DNA from: Glandiceps talaboti
Taxonomy: Eukaryota; Hemichordata; Enteropneusta; Spengelidae
Length of the DNA stretch: 64,000 bases
Direction: 5' to 3'
NCBI RefSeq assembly: GCF_964340395.1
Contig: NC_135550.1
Span: 7,452,601 to 7,516,600, forward strand
Positions 14,001-24,939 of the stretch are shown in pieces. The notes below the pieces were generated by a model. It searched no databases. It saw nothing but the letters and a program-made list of their open reading frames with translations, and was not told the origin of the DNA. The stretch's first letter is position 1, and every line of letters starts with the position of its first letter. Position numbers and translations under genes: made by a program.

Positions 14001-17000
14001 AAACTTGCATGTACCGTTATGCTTGGGCATGGAGAGGTACTAATTACTAATCATGTTTACTTCAAGATAACGTTGATTGCTACACAAACTTTCGTGGATT
14101 TACGTACCCATATTTGAACAAGTGTGATTGGCAGGCGTTTTAATCCCAGGTTTGAAAAGTAACGGCTTTTCAGTAGTAACGAACAGACCCAGTTTGACCG
14201 TGTTTTGTACGAAATTGTCTCTACCATGTTTAAATATCACCTTTCTGTGACCACACCTGCATTCAACAGACATTCACAAGTCTACACATACCAAATTTAT
14301 TACGAAAATCACCAGCTGCTAATTGTTATCACGGCTTTTCAGAGAGGAATCAAGACGTTGTTAACAGTCTGCATTCAAATTTGACAATAACCCCCGCGAA
14401 GTTAGGGGGCCTTTTATACCCAACACTCCCCTTTAAGTGACAGCATTCAGTGTGTTATAGTACAATAGAGCTACGAGACTAATTGACTATACCAGTAACA
14501 ACTACTAATTTGAATATACCAGTAACAACTACCAGTACAATTACACAAAATGAAATCAGATACCAGCAAATAAATATACTTAAAATTATGTGTAAAATTA
14601 CGTGTGAAAGCAATTACTTGTAAATATCAACTTACTGATAATATACCCGCAAATATGATAATGGATCCTCGTAGCATTTGCCATACTGATGCACTGACAT
14701 ATACAAGACCAATACCTATAGGATGAAATACAATCACACAATTGATCAGTAAAACACTTTATACATGATATTACATTGATTAATTTGATTAATTCATTCA
14801 TGAAATCATGACATTCACACAAATGTCACATCCACAGAGCCTCCCACCCCCCAAAAAAAACGAAAAACGGAAAAAAGCACACACAAAAAAAATTCAGCCC
14901 AAAACCGAACCAAATGGTACAATTATTCCAGCTTACTTACTCGCATGTTACTGAGCTGCTAACTAAACCGTAAATGCAATGTTCGCCAACAAATTTTACC
15001 CATGAACATAGAAATTGACCCTTACTGGCTCTAACATCTTTTCTTTTCATACTACTACTACTAGGTTCAGTCAAACTAAAGCATGCACCAACCACGTCGA
15101 CTGCTGTATCATGCGGTATACGTGGTATATATAGAGCTACAATGTACATATAATGATGTACATTGTATATACGTCAGGTTGTGCTTGGCATGTATGCTGT
15201 GCTGGTGTCTTGACATAGACAGTGTAAAATGTTTACATACATAAGGTTCACTCGCATCAAAATCAACACGGAAGTAAAATCAGTTATGCGATCTTTCATT
15301 GATTATCTTTCATTCTTGATGCTTGGATATAAGGTTGCGCAAAACATGAAATTTGACTGTGAGAGCAGACGGAGACCTTGCACAAGTAGCGTGCAAATAA
15401 GCCTTTAATAGCAGGAACACTGCATATCAACAACTACACACCTGCTAATGTTGTTCCAAACAGATCACATATTGTTGGTATGGCAAATATCCACTGAAAT
15501 ACCCTGCGATCAAAAACAAAAACAAAATTACAACTCTGAACAAATTGTTAAAAGGCAATGTCAGGTTTAATAAGGTCATAAGAACATGTCATTTTGATTT
15601 TTAAAATGAAAGAAAGTTGTATGCATTTCTTCAGGTGTTTGTACAGTATAGTTAGTCAAATAAAGTTTTATGATAAAAAATTGGTATTTTGTTTTGATTT
15701 TACTTTGGCTGATAAGGTGCCTTAACAGGTAAGTTAATTAATGTTAATACAAATACTTACCTTGGCTGATAAGGTGCTACAAAGGTAAGTTCACTTTGAT
15801 ATAAACTTACCTTGGCTGTTAAGGAACTACATATGTAAGTTCACTTTGATACATATAACTTACCTTGGCTGATAAGGAGCTACAAGGGTAAGTTCACTTT
15901 GATACAAATAACTTACCTTGGCTGATAAGGAGTGCAAAGGTAAGTTCACTTTGATACAAAATAACTTACCTTGGCTAATAAGGAGCTACAAAGGTAAGTT
16001 CACTTTGATGCAAACACTTACCTCGGCTGATAAGGAGTGGCAAAGGTAAGTTCACTTTGATGCAAACACTTACCTTGGCTGATAAGGAGTGGCAAAGGTA
16101 AATTCACTTTGATGCAAACACTTACCTTGGCTGATAAGGAGTGGCAAAGGTAAGTTCACTTTGATGCAAACACTTACCTTGGCTGATAAGGAGTGGCAAA
16201 GGTAAATTCACTTTGATGCAAACACTTACCTTGGCTGATAAGGAGTGGCAAAGGTAAGTTCACTTTGATGCAAACACTTACCTTGGCTGATAAGGAGTGG
16301 CAAAGGTAAGTTCACTTTGATGCAAACACTTACCTCGGCTGACGAGGAGCTACAAAGGTAAGTTCACTTTAATACAACTAACTTACCTTGGCTGATAAGG
16401 CGCTTAGTAATAAAGGTAAGTTCACTCTGATACAAATAACTTACCTTGGCTAATAAAGAGCTACAAAGGTAAGTTCACTTTGATACAAACACTTACCTTG
16501 GCTGATAAGGAGCTGTAATTGAAATTGGTTCAGAATAGTCTACTGTCTCTTGTATGTTAATCATTACCTAGGGATGACAGAAAATATACAAATAACTGAA
16601 TGACTTTATTTGAAGTTGAAAAGCTTTAGTCATTTATATATTTGAAAGTAAAAGTATTTGACATTTTTCAACTTTTTAGTCAAAGATGTTGACCTTGGAT
16701 CATGAATACATGACGATATGTGATCCTGTATTGTCAAATCTCTATGAACATAGGCACACTTGTTTGGACGGCCTTTTATTGACAAGATTTCTTTGTATCA
16801 TTTAAAATCACTTTGACTTTCAAACACTGGAGTCATAATGGTTGTGGAATGGTTAGAGTGGCCAGATCATAACAATATAATTTTTGACTCTGTGAATAGA
16901 AATTTTCCTAACTAAAATATAATTTCACTTGATTTCATGTGATTCAATTTTGTATCATTTTCAACAAAACTCCTTTTTCTTACCTGTTTACGATATGTTT

Positions 17001-20000
17001 TCCTTTCTCTTCGTCTGTGGATAGCAAGTCCAATCAAACAAATTGTTTCCCCTGTGTCACAGTAAAAGAACAGAATTTAAAATCCCACAATATATAAAAT
17101 TGATTGCAAGTATAGAATTTAAAGTATTTCATGAATGTAGCATATATTATTCATTTCATTTGCTTCATTATGATTTTGTCACGCAAACTATGTAACGTGC
17201 TGCTAGTCATGATAAAATAGTCTAGATGCTACCTGGGGTATTGAATCATTTCTGTACCCCGTCTAGCTCAGTGAGAAATCATGAACCAAAAGTTGTTCAT
17301 GCAAATGAGTAAACCACCAACTGTTAGAATGATGTAAATAATGTATAAGTAACATCCTGAGTTGACAGAATATACCATATTCAGACAAAATTTATGTAAC
17401 TGAATAAACTGCCCCAATATACACTACGGTAGCTTCTCATTGAGCTCAGTGAATTCTGTGATTGGCTTACAAAGGCATGACGCTAATGACTGTGTGGGTG
17501 GCTTCGGTTGAATTTGAAATATCATCTCAGGATCTCATTCAGCTAGATGAAAAGAGAGTTCTTGAGAATTGATGCCACAGATAGCACTAGACTACTATAA
17601 AATATCAGGCAGCAAAACCGTAGAATTGGTAAACCTTTGCCATAGTTTAATTAAATATAGAATGATCCGTTACTCCTTTCACTCGATTTTATTTCCACAT
17701 GCAAAATATGTCACGTGTTGTTCTAGTCATCATGAAAGACACGTATCAAATTGTACTGAGGACCAAAGCATAGCAAAATGGTGTACAGTTTTATCTGTAA
17801 TAATAATGTGCAGTCTTTCAAACTTTCAGTTTTTATCTGGTTCTATATTGTCCTACACATATGTTTGAAGCTCTACTGATGCATGATGTCGAAAACTGTC
17901 AAAAAAAATATAAATTAGAAAGAATAATTGCAATATAACATAATCACTAAACTAGTACAACTGTTGAATAGAAATTTACAACACATGATCTGATCATCAT
18001 TACGTCTACATACATACACTCATACATACAGTTCATCATGCCAAGACAGTTATGCCATGGACACAAGTTACCAACTGGACTCTCTCATAACTTACATCCA
18101 CTTTGTTTATACATATTCATTAACTTTCTTTTTAAATTAACACCTTATTATCCTCAGCATAGATATCCAGTCCCACCTGAAGTATTTGTCAACTTTTTAG
18201 AGTTTTGAAACTCTTTGGATATTTAGTTTGATTGAAACAACTTTAGCTTTTCTGAGAAAACTAATCAAAAACTGTTGATTGAGAAAAATTGATGTGCAAA
18301 GATTGAGATTAGAGTTATAAATCAGTAGAGAAAGAAAACTTGGTTTTAACTTTTTCATTGGCAACTTTGACCATACACCATGTACTTTGAGTGTACCATT
18401 AATTTATTCATGAATATTGATTATGCAAATTAGTATGAATATTAATTAGCGACCAGGACTACTCTCAAGCTTGGGAGAACCTGAGGTATATACATTGTAG
18501 TCAGCAGAGTTGGACTACGTTAATCACATACGAAAAGTAGGGAGAGTGGCAAACTGCATAATTATGAAAATTCAAATGAAAACATTAAAAAACAATAGGG
18601 ATTTCCAAATTGTAAGATCACAAAACCATGATTTTCAGTGTGGGTGCAAGTTCAATGATTTTATCAGTAGTGAGAAATTAAAATTAAGGTTTTGAAGGCC
18701 CCTTAATGACACTGTCAAACTGACACTTACAGACACATGGGTGAAGGGTGGACTATTTTGATCTGCATCCTAATTTGCATAAATGAAGGTTAACCCATGT
18801 ATAACCTTGGCTGACTCTGTTCAGTACTGATGGTAGTCAACAACTAGCATAGCTCATGATGGCACCTACAGACACCATTCACCTTGAAGTGCAAACTTAG
18901 AGACTTTGCTCTCAATCCCTCAATCCTTGCATTGACAGATTAATCATTATTGGTACTCCATGAGCTAACCATTAAGTTAAATTACTGACATTAGAAAAAT
19001 GTGAATTTGTTTGTTTCCAATAGATTAAATTATTTCTGTTTCATTCATTTGTAGCCCTACCTGTTTTTTGGGGGGTTTTTTTCATATATTGTTCTATCTT
19101 TTAGTACATTCTTTTTGGAGGACCACAATGGAAATAATTTTTTTTTTGACTTTATGTGTTCTCAGTAAAGATATTACTTCTGTTTATTTGCCAAATAAAA
19201 TCAACCTGTCAATCAATCAATCAATCAACCAACCAACCAACCAACCAACCAACCAACCAACCAACCAACCAATTGATCGATCAATCAATCAATCAATCAA
19301 TCACAGCATTAAAGGAGTATACACAATGAATCACTGAGTTTACTAGAAACTATTGATCAGTCTCATCATACATATTTTGCTAGGATAAAACCAAAACTCA
19401 CCTATAAACATAATGACTGTTTGAAACCATGGATGGTCAAATGGATGTTCTTTGTAAACCAAAGTTCCATTCTTATTGGGTATTCCAATACCTGTCACAC
19501 TGAGAGAAAGATGAAATGAACATATACCAATCATCCGACAGATATTCTGATGTACACATAATTTATTAATTAGTTAAACTCATGTCAGGAGTTGACACAT
19601 TGGCTTGATTGACAGTATAATGCCCCATAGACTTGGCTATCTGACTTGACATACTATTACTGGCTTGACAGTATAACCCAGAGACTTGGCTATCTGACAT
19701 GACATACTGGCTTGACAGTATAGCCCAGAGACTTGGCTATCTGACTTGACAGTACAGCCCATAGACTTGGCTATCTAACTTGACATAGTGGCTTGACAGT
19801 ATAGCTCATAGACTTGGCTATCTGACTTGTTCATATCGGCTTGAAAGTATAGCCCAGAGACTAAGCTATCTGACTTGACATACTGTCTGAAAGTATAGCA
19901 CAGTGACTTGTGACTTGGCTAACTGACTTGACTATAACTTTGTTTGTCTGCCAAAATGAATCAGCAGGACTCATGAATATAAAATATGAATGGCTCATAC

Positions 20001-22497
20001 CACTGCAGTGGGCATTGCAAATGATACTAATTAGATTTATCTTAGGGAGTCCAACCCTATTCCTAATCCTAATCTGAGCTCCCTAGCTTGAATAGATCTA
20101 TTTAAGGGGAGGGGGGCCCGGGGGAGTGCACGCCTACACCGCATGTGCAGTGTATTTCGATAATTTATGGTGGATCAATATTACTGACAAGTTATCTGAC
20201 CTGTCAGGGGATATCATTTGTGTCAAACATGTTTTTGGCACATTTAAATATGCTGCAAACATTACACATCCTCTCTGCATTTGCCAATTAGTTTTTAATT
20301 TAGGCTGTGAACCACAGGGTGTTCAGGCTCGATTGCAATTCACTTCGTCCCATTTTCAACTCGTCCCATTTCAACTCGCCCCATTTTTAACTCGTCCCAT
20401 TTTCAACTCGCCCCAACAACACTAGGAAACGTTAATAAATCTAAACGATACATGGACTCGAAGTACGGGGACCGAAACATTTACATGATTTTATCTACGT
20501 AGCCAGTCGAAGCGTAGCAAATGTAACATTTCGTAGGTGTGGGTTTTGGCTAAGTGTTTGGTAGATCTAGAACTTATACTTGCACAACAACTTTAAATTT
20601 CCTCAGTCATCAAATATCACTTTTCACATTAGGACTTAATGTTTACAACCCAAATAAGAAATAATAATGATAATAACCAGGGAGAATATTAGTGACTGAC
20701 ACGCTTACGACTTCCGCGCGTACGGGTTTTGGAGACATGTCTCCTCTCCCTAGTTAACGCAACTAAGTATTGTAGTATGTGTTTACAGCGCAAGTGGTAC
20801 TTCATTAGTGGAATACGAGATACCACAGACCCTCCAAACTGAGTACTACTAGCTTCGATTTCATATATGCACAGGTCAATTATATTGCAAGAGTTGGGGT
20901 GAGTTGAAAATGGGGCGAGTTGAAAATGGGGCGAGTTGAAATTGGGGCGAGTTGAAAATTGGACGAGTTGAGTGGGACGAGTTGCAATGGGACGAGTTGA
21001 AATTGGGACGAGTTGATCCGTCACCCTCAGGCTCATTTAGTTCTGTTTTAGTGTTTACAAATATAAACAAAAAAAAATAAACAAACAATTAGACAAACAA
21101 AAACAAACAAACAAACAAACAAACTAAACTGACAAATGAGTAGATACATACATGAGTAAACGACAACAAACCAACGAACAACAAAACACTACCCCCCCCC
21201 CCTCCCCCCCGAAATGATCACATATGGAAATAACCGTGGGTTATTTCCATATGTGACCATTTCGGGGGGGGGGGGGGGGGGGGGCAGTGTTTGGTTGTTC
21301 GTTGGTTTGACTCATGTATGTATCTACTCATTTGTCAGTTTATTTTGTTTGTTTGTTTACTTGTTTCTTTGTTTACTTGTATGTTTATTTTGTTTTGTTT
21401 ATATTTGTAAACAGAACTAAATGAGCCTGAGCACCCTGTGTGTGAACTTCCGCATTTGCGGCATTATGCATCTCGTTCCAAAGTAGTCCTGCTTGCATAC
21501 GGAGGAATTCGGGACTCGATTCTGACAATTGTCCCTCCCCCTCCGTCCTGCGAAGAGCCAGCCGTGAAATACGGACTTACAAAAAATGCCGGTAACTAAG
21601 GAATAAAATCGCCCAGTGGTCAAATATTAGCAATAAATCTATTATTTAGTCGGTTTACCTCATTTTGACTGCAAAAGTCCTATAGCAGATGACCAAAACT
21701 ATCAAAATCGGAACTTTTCAAATTCTATCGTAAATTTAATCACTTCTCCTTACGTACGTCGGCGCAAGTGTCTCTGGGTAATTATTCATTCACTCGACGA
21801 TATCAAATGTGGCGGTGTTACGAGGGTTACTTGAATGTTGCAGTTCGCACTTGAAAAGGTCCGATTTCGACGCTTTTTGTGATCTGAGCAGGGAATACTA
21901 CCGTCAGAGGAATCGAAATGGCGTAGATATTCGATCGGTTGCAAATATTTGATCGGTCGGTAGGTAATTCTTTTGCAATTGGCGCGGGTACATTTTGCTG
22001 GCGGTGTAGTAATAGGCAAACTCTATTGCTCTTTGCATGACGGTGTTTAGAGTCAAGTCAGTAATACAGACTCGTGCACCGTCATGGAAGCAGGACTAGT
22101 TCCAAAGGTGATCGATCACAATTGAAATGGTAATCAAATTTTGGTCTACAAAATTCGATATATCGGTATTTTATTACATTACTCCCCCAAAAAAATACGT
22201 GTATGATATTTGACAATAACCTGAGTTAGTGTTTGCTCTACTCGCTACGTCTGACCCGACAAGGACGTGTGACAAGCACGTGATGTCAACCTGCCATGCA
22301 TTGTCGACATGTCAACGCGTGTGACAACCTACTGACTGTTGCCAATGATTTTCGTTTATGCTGTTGTCTGGCAATATAGTATGACGTAATGTTACTTACT
22401 TGCAGTCGTTTTGTGCTTTTTTACTAATCGTGTTGATACTACCAGTTACTAACATGCCAATAGCTAGTAAAATCTGTTGAACAGTGAGCGCCGCCAT
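2460..22497 (-). CDS. SLC35F6-like solute carrier, copy A (13 exons, 427 aa)
   Basis: A multi-pass transporter of the DMT/SLC35 superfamily, closest by eye to vertebrate SLC35F6. Exons in order: 22400-22497, 19402-19499, 16984-17051, 16497-16567, 15442-15503, 14636-14715, 9750-9809, 9300-9375, 8439-8533, 7443-7487, 6052-6235, 3724-3849, 2460-2680. All joins are GT-AG and keep frame (1284 nt with stop). The N-terminus holds the family motif MLVTGSINT, later segments WQMLRGSIIIFAGI, SQMIIEETFLK and LIDACRTMLVW, and the last membrane segment FLVIGTGLYNE. The acidic C-tail contains EDDRLL, an [DE]xxxL[LI] sorting motif also found in the vertebrate protein, suggesting lysosomal/endosomal targeting. 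The start was chosen because ATG at 22497 aligns with the family start. The substrate is not inferable. Human SLC35F6 is 371 aa; the extra length is mostly in the linker and tail. Confidence 0.9.
4011..4131. repeat. (ACAA)n / (ACAT)n microsatellite
   Basis: Mixed ACAA and ACAT tetranucleotides in intron 12 of copy A, with no coding meaning. The long frames it produces on both strands are by-products of the repeat. Confidence 0.95.
6943..7341. mobile_element. MITE-like inverted-repeat element, about 400 bp
   Basis: The terminal arms are inverted copies of about 65 bp. The outer ends read taattctcgcta and, inverted, tagcgagaatta, with the shared caatacaattct / agaattgtattg and ggagtcaaatggaac / gttccatttgactcc. 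It lies in intron 10 of copy A and is non-coding. Confidence 0.75.
8019..8059. repeat. (AT)n microsatellite
   Basis: About 40 bp of pure AT dinucleotides in intron 9 of copy A. Confidence 0.95.
8653..9239. mobile_element. MITE-like element with AAT target duplication, 587 bp
   Basis: The terminal inverted repeats start AAGCAGAGCT and extend imperfectly for about 35 bp (agaacaaga and gacaacga blocks shared). AAT flanks both sides (8650-8652 and 9240-9242), consistent with a 3-bp target duplication. It lies between exons 9 and 8 of copy A and has no coding sequence. Confidence 0.75.
9810..14635 (-). other. Intron 6 of copy A (4.8 kb)
   Basis: The largest coherent content is the element copy at 11619-12506. 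The remaining stretches (9810-11618 and 12507-14635) show no supported gene, RNA or clear repeat. The short open frames here lack homology and splice context. Confidence 0.6.
11619..12506 (+). mobile_element. Truncated copy of the long-TIR element found at 44182-45775
   Basis: Collinear with 44182-45520: shared blocks include tatagaaacgcct, cagtggtggacaatgaaaac, ttagtcatgttgtaaca, ttggttcaatattaaagcc, tggtcaaacgaaaa and tttattttaggaccag. It lacks the right terminal arm of the other copy and lacks the SINE, so it acts as a near-empty reference for that insertion (near 11990-12000). Confidence 0.75.
15704..16517. repeat. Minisatellite of 52-bp units carrying splice-donor sequence (about 15 copies)
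   Basis: The typical unit is 52 bp (for example consecutive units starting at 16021 and 16073), with diverged units at the edges. The last unit overlaps the end of exon 4 of copy A (exon end 16497). On the minus strand each unit repeats the exon tail plus donor, CAGCCAAG|gtaagt; on the plus strand the same unit contains AAAG|gtaagt. The array fills most of intron 4 next to the donor. The equivalent intron of copy B has no such array. Confidence 0.95.
18091..18640 (+). repeat. Dispersed repeat, relative at 59650-59945
   Basis: Shares ordered blocks with the later segment: cttacatccact, atcctcagcata, tatccagtccc, attgtagtc, caaatgaaaacatt and atagggattt. Both copies are diverged and non-coding. 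Ends are approximate. Confidence 0.6.
19210..19304. repeat. (CAAT)n (CAAC)n (CAAT)n microsatellite
   Basis: Tetranucleotide repeat with a CAAC core flanked by CAAT blocks, in intron 2 of copy A. Confidence 0.95.
19593..19931. repeat. Minisatellite, about 47-bp units, about 7 copies
   Basis: Imperfect tandem units built around ttgacagtatagcc, gacttggctatctgacttg and acat, with indels between units. It lies in intron 1 of copy A, just upstream of exon 2. Confidence 0.85.
20346..20415 (-). repeat. Short tandem array of ACTCGNCCCATTTTCA units (inverted partner at 20893)
   Basis: Four 17-18-bp units on the plus strand; the reverse complement of the same unit forms the array at 20893-21018. Translated frames give repetitive peptides that are a by-product of the repeat. 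Confidence 0.85.
20893..21018 (+). repeat. Tandem array of GGGGCGAGTTGAAAATG units
   Basis: About seven 17-18-bp units in the opposite orientation to 20346-20415, so the pair forms a large foldback with a loop of about 480 bp. It ends directly at the left edge of the palindrome at 21024. Confidence 0.88.
21024..21436. repeat. 413-bp near-perfect palindrome
   Basis: The left arm (21024-21235) and right arm (21239-21436) are inverted copies meeting at a 3-base centre. From the middle outward each arm has ggttatttccatatgtga (inverted on the left), a poly(C)/poly(G) tract, a TTTG-rich tract, gtaaacagaactaaatgagc, and gcctgag at the outer edge. The outer motif is the 3'-end motif of the dispersed retroelement family (see 46290-46435). 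It lies in intron 1 of copy A. Confidence 0.9.
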
Positions 22498-23449
22498 TTT
22501 GATGACATATGACACTAGTGAAAGCTTGTGGGTTGTTTCTTATCTCGAGAATAAACAAACAGGCGTGTACTATTAACTACGAAACTAGTAACAGAGTAGT
22601 TTGGATGCCAACGACGTTGTCTCTAACTAAAGCATGGAGTGGAGGTGTAAATTGTAACGATGTGATACCGTATAGGAACTAGATTACTACGAAACCGACA
22701 CTAATAAAATTATATACGATATGATAGAAAAATCAACATATTATTAACACCTCCTCTCCTTACTTACACTAAGTTACACAGTAACTTCTGAATACCGAAG
22801 CTAATAATACAACTAATCTAACACCCTGGGCTAGTGTCCTGAAAGGTCTTACATGTAAAGCATGTACAATAATTTTATTATAAACAAAACAATTTTATTG
22901 TAATAAGGTTATGCCTATATATAAACTGTACAGCTGTAACCAGGGTATAAAAATGTCGAAACAATAGTCACTGAAAATTGTTATACCAACGCTAGCAATA
23001 ATTAGACACTGTAGGCCTATGTGTCAATTAGAGGTCTATTTTATCTTAGCTAGTAAAAAGTATAGTAATTCAAATCATGATTCATTGGGGTGTCGATTTT
23101 TGGGTGCGGACCCAAAAATCATTTTGTTTGGATAGATTGCAGCATACTGTGTGTATATGATGAACGCAAATATGTTTATCCACAGCACAGGGGATTTAAT
23201 ATTGTTACATGTTCTGAGTAAACGATAGTATGAGTATTAAAGTCATTATATTTAAACAACACACATTAAAAAATAAATTTAAATTAAATTAAATTAAATT
23301 AAATTAAATTAAATTAAATTAAATTAAATTAAATTAAATTAAATTAAATTAAACGTTAAAGTTACAACTAGAGTAGCTAAGGTTGGTAGGCATTTCAGTA
23401 GCCTAATGATTCTGGAGAATGTCTTCTTTTTTCTATTAGTCCTTTATTA
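22498..23449. other. Upstream region of copy A
   Basis: Presumed promoter and 5' UTR of copy A lie just above 22497. I see no convincing TATA box. Apart from the AAATT repeat, no other feature was recognised. Confidence 0.4.
23281..23353. repeat. (AAATT)n microsatellite
   Basis: About 14 perfect pentanucleotide copies. Confidence 0.97.
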
Positions 23450-24110
23450 GTCCCCGCCGGACGAAGTCCGGGACGGGGACTTATGGATTGGGTTCCGTCT
23501 GTCCGTGCATCCGTGTGTCCGTGCGTCCGTGCGTTCGTCCGTCCGTCCGTCCGCAGCCGTTTCTTGGAGATGCCTGGACTGATTTTTTTTCAAACTTGGT
23601 ACAGGGGCAACATACAATGGCATACATATGCACATCAATTTGTTTCATGATACGATCCAATATGGCCGCCTAGCAGCCATTTTGTTTGCGAATTTTCCAT
23701 GTCCAAAGCCATAACTCAGACATGCTTGAACAGATCTCATTCAAAGTTGGTATTAGGACAGTGTTCTATGACATACATGTGCATATCCATTTTCGTCATG
23801 ATACGATCCAATATGGCTGCCTGGCAGCCATTTTGTTTGTGAATTTTCCATGTCCAAAGCCATAACTCAGACATGCTTGAACAGATCTCATTCAAAGTTG
23901 GTATTGAGACAGTGTTCTATGACATACATATGCATATTCATTGTTGTTGTAATACGATCCAATATGGCCGCCTGGCAGCCATTTTGTTTGCGATTTTTCA
24001 ATGTCCAAAGCCATAACTCAGACATGCTTGAACAGATCACATTCAAAGTTGGTATTAGGACAGTGTTCTATGACATACATGTGCATATCCATTTTCATCG
24101 TGATATGATC
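23450..24110 (+). repeat. Hairpin-headed repeat element with 151-bp tandem body
   Basis: It opens with a 31-bp hairpin (23450-23480: GTCCCCG, CCGGAC, loop GAA, GTCCGG, GA, CGGGGAC), followed by gattgggttccgtc and a run of GTCC/GTGC tetranucleotides (to about 23552). After this, 151-bp units repeat about three and a half times: gatac/gatat-gatc landmarks fall at 23649, 23800, 23950 and 24101. Frames through it are not conserved as protein. A relative in the opposite orientation lies at 37495-37865. Confidence 0.8.
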
Positions 24111-24939
24111 ACCACACCCGACCAATCCTTTATTGTTGTAGGCATGTTCCATGTCCAACAAGCAGACACAACATATCTAAGTCTGTTTGATTTAGGTTCA
24201 CAAGTGTTGTTGCGTGATCAGAGTAGTGATAAATCCTTAAAACCCAATCATAGCGGGAACTATGTCATTCTCAATGGCTTGTTTACAGAGTTTTGTGATG
24301 GTATAGAGTGGTTGTTATTATCAATATATAGTAATTACATGCTGCTCGACAGGTAAATCACAGTTACAGTCTTCATGTATTAGTAGGACTTAGGGCCCGT
24401 TCTTCAAAAGATTGAAAACACATTTTGCCGCTATGTAGTTTTATTTGTTGGGAGTATTAACAAACGGCAACATTTTATGATACAGCCGGCACGACTAGCT
24501 CAGTATAAACTAATCATTAGCTTACGTTAGCGATGAATTTTAGATCGACGATCTAATGAAAAAAAACATTGTGCTTGAAGCCTTCACTCACTCTGACTAT
24601 TTAAGTTTAATACTACAGAAAGCTGATTATCGATCTTTCAATACTAATATCTCTCCATTCCTAGAAGGCTGGACAAGGAGTATACCCGTAACTTGTAATT
24701 GCCACTTTATTATTTTTACGTCAAAATATTGCGTAAAGATCGTTAAGCCATATAATTCAGATAATTCGATGGTCGTTGTATTTCGAAATTTCATAACTGA
24801 GCTTAGTCACTGATTTATTTTCAACGTAATGATCTGTGCGTACACCTTTTATCAAACGTTTTATATGACATACATTATCTTTGTTTTTTTCGCAGTGCTT
24901 TTTTATGTTATTCAAATGGAGTTTAATAGCATTTAGACC
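24111..24939. other. Spacer, no feature seen
   Basis: Open frames here have no recognisable homology and no splice support. Confidence 0.4.

Larger units (their letters stand above)
17052..19401 (-). other. Intron 2 of copy A (2.35 kb)
   Basis: No gene was seen. It contains a dispersed repeat (18091-18640) and the (CAAT)/(CAAC) microsatellite. The short open frames have no conserved features. Confidence 0.55.

Noticed and set aside
15704-16517. Regular repeats suggestive of a CRISPR array
   Set aside because: Units are directly adjacent diverged tandem copies with no unique spacers, in a eukaryotic intron.
20689-21088. Repetitive Phe-Ser-Thr-Arg-Pro frames
   Set aside because: Exact by-product of the 17-18-bp minisatellite; the intervening sequence is not conserved.
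23850-24356. 168-codon open frame
   Set aside because: Its first two thirds are the 151-bp tandem body, and the rest has no recognisable protein features.
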